Below the pieces are notes generated by a model, which searched no databases, was not told where the DNA came from, and worked only from the letters and a program-made list of their open reading frames with translations. The translations under genes were made by a program, and so were the position numbers. From assembly GCA_900545535.1 (NCBI GenBank), contig UQZN01000006.1, forward strand, positions 57,181-121,180: a DNA stretch of 64,000 nucleotides. The letters run 5' to 3'. This document shows, in pieces, positions 60,939 to 64,000 of this stretch. How positions within the stretch are numbered: the stretch's first letter is position 1; every line of letters starts with the position of its first letter. Source of the DNA: an uncultured Phascolarctobacterium sp. (GTDB lineage Bacteria > Bacillota > Negativicutes > Acidaminococcales > Acidaminococcaceae).

Positions 60939-61844
60939 ATGCGTCAGCATTGTTACCGTTATCTTATAGTCACCCTGGGCTGCGTGCTTATGGGTGTGGC
61001 GATCAACGCTTTTTATATGCCCAACAAGCTTATCAGCGGCGGTATCGGCGGTGTTTCCGTCATTTTATATTATCTGATCGGCCTGCCGATGGGTATTACC
61101 AGTCTGCTTTTGAATATCCCTCTGTTTATTGCGGCCTATAAATTTATGGACCGTTCCTATATCGTCGGCGCGCTCTATGGCATGCTTGTTTTTTCCGTTT
61201 CCCTCGATGCCTTTCACTTTTTGGCTGAACAGGCGCCTTATGTGCACGACCCCATGCTGGCCTGCATCGCCGGCGGCGTCATCTACGGTATCGGCGCGGC
61301 GATGATGTACCGTGTCGGCGGCAGCAGCGGCGGCACCGATATCATCGGCGCAATCATCAACAAACATTACAGTATCAGTATCGGCACTACCGGTTTCATG
61401 TTCAACATCATTTTAATGTTTATCGGCGTTTTTTACTTTGGCCTGGAAGCGGTGCTTTACACCCTGCTGGCTTTCTTTGTCATGTTCAAGACCTGCAACG
61501 CCTTTACCGACGGCTTTGATTACAAAAAAAATATCATTATCATCAGCGAACATTATGAAGAGATCGGCAAGGGTATAATAGAAGTCATCGGCCGCGGCGT
61601 CACCTATCTTTATGCTGAAGGCGCCTACACGCATCAGCAGCGCAAAGTGCTTTTAGTCGTTGCCAAGCTGACGCAGGTGGCAAAAATCAAACAGATCGTC
61701 CGTGACATCGATCCCGGCTGTTTTATGATCATTCAGGATGCCAACGATGTTTTTGGCAAAGGTTTTACTTCAAAACCCTCTGCCCAGAAAAAAAACAAAA
61801 AAATCTTCTGTACTGTTGACAATTCTAAAGATAAATCCTGTTAA
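60939..61844 (+). CDS. YitT family membrane protein
   Basis: The 301-residue protein has five or six N-terminal membrane helices with the family block LISGGIGGVSVILYYLIGLP and GGSSGGTDIIG, and a C-terminal cytoplasmic DUF2179 domain (GKGIIEVIGRGVTYLYAEGAY). Function of YitT proteins is not established. AAGAAGGAG precedes the ATG at 60939; the long upstream frame overlaps the ispE promoter and is rejected. Confidence 0.9.
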   Translation: MRQHCYRYLIVTLGCVLMGVAINAFYMPNKLISGGIGGVSVILYYLIGLPMGITSLLLNIPLFIAAYKFMDRSYIVGALYGMLVFSVSLDAFHFLAEQAPYVHDPMLACIAGGVIYGIGAAMMYRVGGSSGGTDIIGAIINKHYSISIGTTGFMFNIILMFIGVFYFGLEAVLYTLLAFFVMFKTCNAFTDGFDYKKNIIIISEHYEEIGKGIIEVIGRGVTYLYAEGAYTHQQRKVLLVVAKLTQVAKIKQIVRDIDPGCFMIIQDANDVFGKGFTSKPSAQKKNKKIFCTVDNSKDKSC

Positions 61845-61877
61845 ACTTTAAATATTTTGAGCAAAAGAGGGTCCAGC

Positions 61878-62756
61878 ATGATACAAAGCGCCTACTTATC
61901 CATCATCTCCGGAGCCTGCCTTTGGGGTCTGATCGCTCTTTTTTTCAAATTTTTATCAGCCTGCGGCTTCTCGCCCCTGCAGGTGGTCACCCTGCGGGTA
62001 TTAGTGGCCGCCCTGCTGATGACTGCCATTATTTTGAAGATCGATCCCGGCCTGTTAAAAATCCGCTGGCGTGACAGCTGGCTTTTTATCGGCACCGGTC
62101 TTTTAAGTCTGGTCTTTTTCAATTACTGTTATTTTCGCGCTATTGACGGCAGTTCCATTTCTATCGCCGTCCTGCTCTTATATACGGCGCCGGTTTTTGT
62201 GATGCTGCTTTCCCTGATCCTGTTTGGCGAAAAATTTACCGGCCGTAAAATGCTGGCACTTCTGGCAACCTTCTGCGGCTGCGGCCTGATCACCGGCATT
62301 TTTACAAGCAAACTGGCACTGACCGCTGAAGCCTTTGCTTTTGGCCTGGCCTCAGGCTTTGGCTACGCGCTGTACAGTATTTTTGGCAAGCTGGCCCTGC
62401 GGCGTTACAGCACGCTGACGATCACTGCTTATACCTTTTATTTTGCGACCCTGGGGGCTTTGCCGCTGGCTGACCCGCAGCAGCTTTTCACACTGCTGGC
62501 CGACTGGCGTGCCGCTGCCGGAGCCCTGGCTATCGCCCTGATCTGTACCGTGGCGCCTTATCTGCTTTATACCCGCGGCCTGCAGGACGTCGATGCGGGT
62601 CAGGCCTCTATCCTGGCTACTTTGGAGCCGCTGGTCGCTGCAGCTGTCGGCATTTTTGTATTCGGCGAGGAAGTGACAGCCGCTAAGATCCTTGGTATGG
62701 CTTTGATCTTAGCTTCCATTTTTATCCTGAATACGTCCAAAAGCGCTCAGAAATAA
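61878..62756 (+). CDS. EamA/DMT family transporter
   Basis: The 292-residue protein has ten hydrophobic segments in two EamA repeats and the typical YNYCYFRAI-like and LEPLVAAAVGIFVFGE segments. Substrate unknown. AGAGGG precedes the ATG at 61878; it follows yitT by 33 bp and may be co-transcribed. Confidence 0.85.
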   Translation: MIQSAYLSIISGACLWGLIALFFKFLSACGFSPLQVVTLRVLVAALLMTAIILKIDPGLLKIRWRDSWLFIGTGLLSLVFFNYCYFRAIDGSSISIAVLLLYTAPVFVMLLSLILFGEKFTGRKMLALLATFCGCGLITGIFTSKLALTAEAFAFGLASGFGYALYSIFGKLALRRYSTLTITAYTFYFATLGALPLADPQQLFTLLADWRAAAGALAIALICTVAPYLLYTRGLQDVDAGQASILATLEPLVAAAVGIFVFGEEVTAAKILGMALILASIFILNTSKSAQK

Positions 62757-62775
62757 AAATCTCTGCATAAATAGC

Positions 62776-62809
62776 AAAAACAGTCAGCTTGCAAGCTGAC
62801 TGTTTTTTT
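62776..62809. terminator. Bidirectional terminator between EamA and fluC
   Basis: ACAGTCAGCTTG/CAAGCTGACTGT perfect stem with A and T runs on the two sides, between convergent genes. Confidence 0.88.
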
Positions 62810-62810
62810 A

Positions 62811-63185
62811 TTACAGCGCCCGGGCAGCGATAGTCCCAAGCCAGGCAAACACGATCCCCACTACGACGCTGCCAGCAACATTCAGCCCCGCACCCGCCAG
62901 GTTGCCTTCTGCCAGCAGGGTCAGCGATTCATAACTAAACGAAGAAAACGTGGTCAATCCTCCTAAAAAACCGACACACAGCAGCAAACGCCAATAGGGC
63001 GTCAGCAGTCCTTTCTCTGTGATCAAAACCATTAAGAACCCCATGGCCAGACACCCTGCGGCATTAACAATAAAAGTCGCCCAGGGCCAATGGCAATGCC
63101 AGCGGATAAAAATATAATTTGTGACCAGATAACGGCTGACAGCACCAAGGCTGCCGCCTAAAGCCACTGCTAATAATTCATGCAT
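62811..63185 (-). CDS. crcB: Fluoride channel FluC/CrcB
   Basis: The 124-residue four-helix protein exports fluoride as a dual-topology dimer. It has GGSLGAVSRYLV, the conserved Asn in FIVNAAGC, and GFLGGLTTFSSFSYE with the Na+/Phe-box residues. AAAGGTGG precedes the ATG at 63185. A fluoride riboswitch lies in the leader, which supports the role. Confidence 0.95.
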   Translation of the reverse strand: MHELLAVALGGSLGAVSRYLVTNYIFIRWHCHWPWATFIVNAAGCLAMGFLMVLITEKGLLTPYWRLLLCVGFLGGLTTFSSFSYESLTLLAEGNLAGAGLNVAGSVVVGIVFAWLGTIAARAL

Positions 63186-63207
63186 TCTGTTTCCACCTTT
63201 GCAAAAA

Positions 63208-63310
63208 AATAAAAAAAGCCGACACTTCGCCTGCACGGCAGAAGTCATCAGCTTATCTAAACTAAGCGGTTCAAATGACTAAAGTCATTTAGGGAGTACC
63301 CCATTCCCTT
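63208..63310 (-). promoter_or_regulatory. Fluoride (crcB) riboswitch with terminator
   Basis: On the - strand GGGAATGGGGTACTCCC forms the first stem, followed by AACCGC and TTAG/TAAGC, then the conserved GCTGATGACTTCTGCC. A hairpin with TTTTTTT (about 63211-63240) directly upstream of the ribosome site acts as the expression platform. This matches the crcB-motif aptamer pattern. Confidence 0.88.
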
Positions 63311-63403
63311 TTATTACCTTACCAGTTTTAGCGGCCGCTGTCAATTCAGGTTGCCAAAAATTCACACTTACGTTAAGATGGAAGCAGAAAAGGAGTGTAC
63401 AGC

Positions 63404-63880
63404 ATGCTACTAGTCAGCGCCTGTTTATTGGGAGCAAATGTAAAATACAGCGGCGGCAGCAATTACTGCGAGCTGCTGGCACAATATCAGGGGCGCGGCC
63501 TGTTCCTGCCGGTCTGCCCTGAATGCCTGGGCCAGCTTGCCGTGCCCCGTCCCCCGGCCGAGATCAGTGGCGGCGACGGCAGCGACGTTCTTAACGGCAA
63601 GGCTAAAATCTACATCGACAGCGGCCGTGATGTCACGGCGAACTTTATCCAGGGAGCAGAGGCAGTGCTTGCACTGGCCCGCAAAGAGCATATCAGTACC
63701 GCTATCCTCAAAGCGCGCAGCCCTTCCTGCGGTGCCGGTAAAATTTATAACGGCAATTTTGAGGGCACCCTGACAAGCGGCGACGGTGTGACCAGCGCCT
63801 TATTGAAGCAAAACGGCATCACTGTTTATACCGAGCTTGACCTGACCGAGGAACTATTGCAGACTTTACTTGCTAAATAG
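63404..63880 (+). CDS. DUF523 domain protein
   Basis: The 158-residue protein has the DUF523 cysteine pattern: VSACLLGANVKYSGGSN, CPECLGQLAVPRPPAE and KARSPSCGAGKIYNG. The family has no settled function; the conserved Cys suggest a metal or sulfur role. AAAGGAG precedes the ATG at 63404 (a GTG three codons earlier is less well placed). Confidence 0.9.
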   Translation: MLLVSACLLGANVKYSGGSNYCELLAQYQGRGLFLPVCPECLGQLAVPRPPAEISGGDGSDVLNGKAKIYIDSGRDVTANFIQGAEAVLALARKEHISTAILKARSPSCGAGKIYNGNFEGTLTSGDGVTSALLKQNGITVYTELDLTEELLQTLLAK

Positions 63881-63886
63881 CAAGTG
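63866..63886. terminator. Small hairpin after DUF523 gene
   Basis: ACTTGCT/AGCAAGT stem overlapping the stop codon, without a clear U-run. Confidence 0.4.
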
Positions 63887-63942
63887 AGACAGCTCTGCTG
63901 AAAATACTAGAACCAACAAACGAAAAAAGCCAGTATCCTTAA

Positions 63943-64000
63943 TGAACTGCCCCATATTGAACGGACAGCATAAAAAGCCTCTTGGCAGGAAAATATAAAG
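63943..64000. mobile_element. Possible terminal inverted repeat of an IS3-like element (cut by window end)
   Basis: TGAACTGCCCCATATTGAAC followed by GGACAG resembles the outer ends of IS3/IS150-group elements, which start with TG and have similar G/C-spaced blocks. The transposase would lie beyond the window. Only the resemblance of the end is visible. Confidence 0.3.

Noticed and set aside
1..64000. CRISPR array
   Set aside because: No regularly spaced direct repeats with unique spacers were seen; the GG-rich repeats at 47.7-49.2 kb are codons of the autotransporter passenger.

Overview
The window looks like a chromosome segment of a diderm Firmicute (class Negativicutes). Firmicute-type features are the T-box leader, the PRTase-type PurR repressor and strong GGAGG ribosome sites. 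Outer-membrane features are an AIDA-type autotransporter ending in a beta-barrel with terminal Phe, and its O-heptosyltransferase. The gene mix fits an Acidaminococcaceae/Phascolarctobacterium-like anaerobe, but the genus is a guess.

Layout. 1-5.5 kb: a tight five-gene operon (class III CoA-transferase, two-subunit aconitase-family hydratase, HMG-CoA-lyase-like enzyme, PrpF-family isomerase) divergent from a Crp/Fnr-like gene. It reads as a route for a small unsaturated di- or tricarboxylate (itaconate/citraconate, methylitaconate or trans-aconitate) to pyruvate or oxaloacetate plus acyl-CoA. 5.5-14.4 kb: SulP transporter, Bcr/CflA efflux pump behind an attenuator, two alkyltransferases, tRNA-Thr, Rrf2 regulator, Hpt protein, XRE regulator, LarA-type racemase and a DMT transporter. 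14.4-22.3 kb: a ten-gene Mrp-type cation/proton antiporter operon in the order of Mbh hydrogenase ion modules, with no hydrogenase genes, preceded by a structured leader. 22.3-36 kb: MurI, RDD protein, SDR plus two-component system, Dps, secreted charged protein, two diguanylate cyclases, SLC13 transporter with divergent LysR. 36-39.4 kb: an ECF transporter under a T-box whose specifier reads UGG (Trp).

39.5-46 kb is accessory DNA next to tRNA-Ala: an AT-rich two-gene Lamassu-like defence pair (DUF4297 nuclease plus zinc-hook ABC ATPase), a phage-like set of small genes with a sigma-like factor, an intergenic region with long inverted repeats, and an amidase. 46-51.4 kb: regulator, heptosyltransferase and AIDA autotransporter operon. 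About 52 kb: a previously unannotated-looking type I toxin-antitoxin locus (25-aa membrane toxin and convergent antisense RNA with a shared terminator). 52.3-60.7 kb: housekeeping cluster pth, deacetylase, prs, glmU, threonine deaminase, purR, nucleotidyltransferase, GntR, ispE. 60.7-64 kb: YitT, EamA, fluoride riboswitch with FluC, DUF523, and possibly an IS3-like end at the right edge.

Four copies of a mosaic noncoding repeat, one with clear 26-bp terminal inverted repeats, sit between genes at about 23.9, 33.9, 46.0 and 51.7 kb. Coordinates of starts were chosen by ribosome-binding-site spacing; all functions are inferred from sequence motifs read by eye, without database searches.
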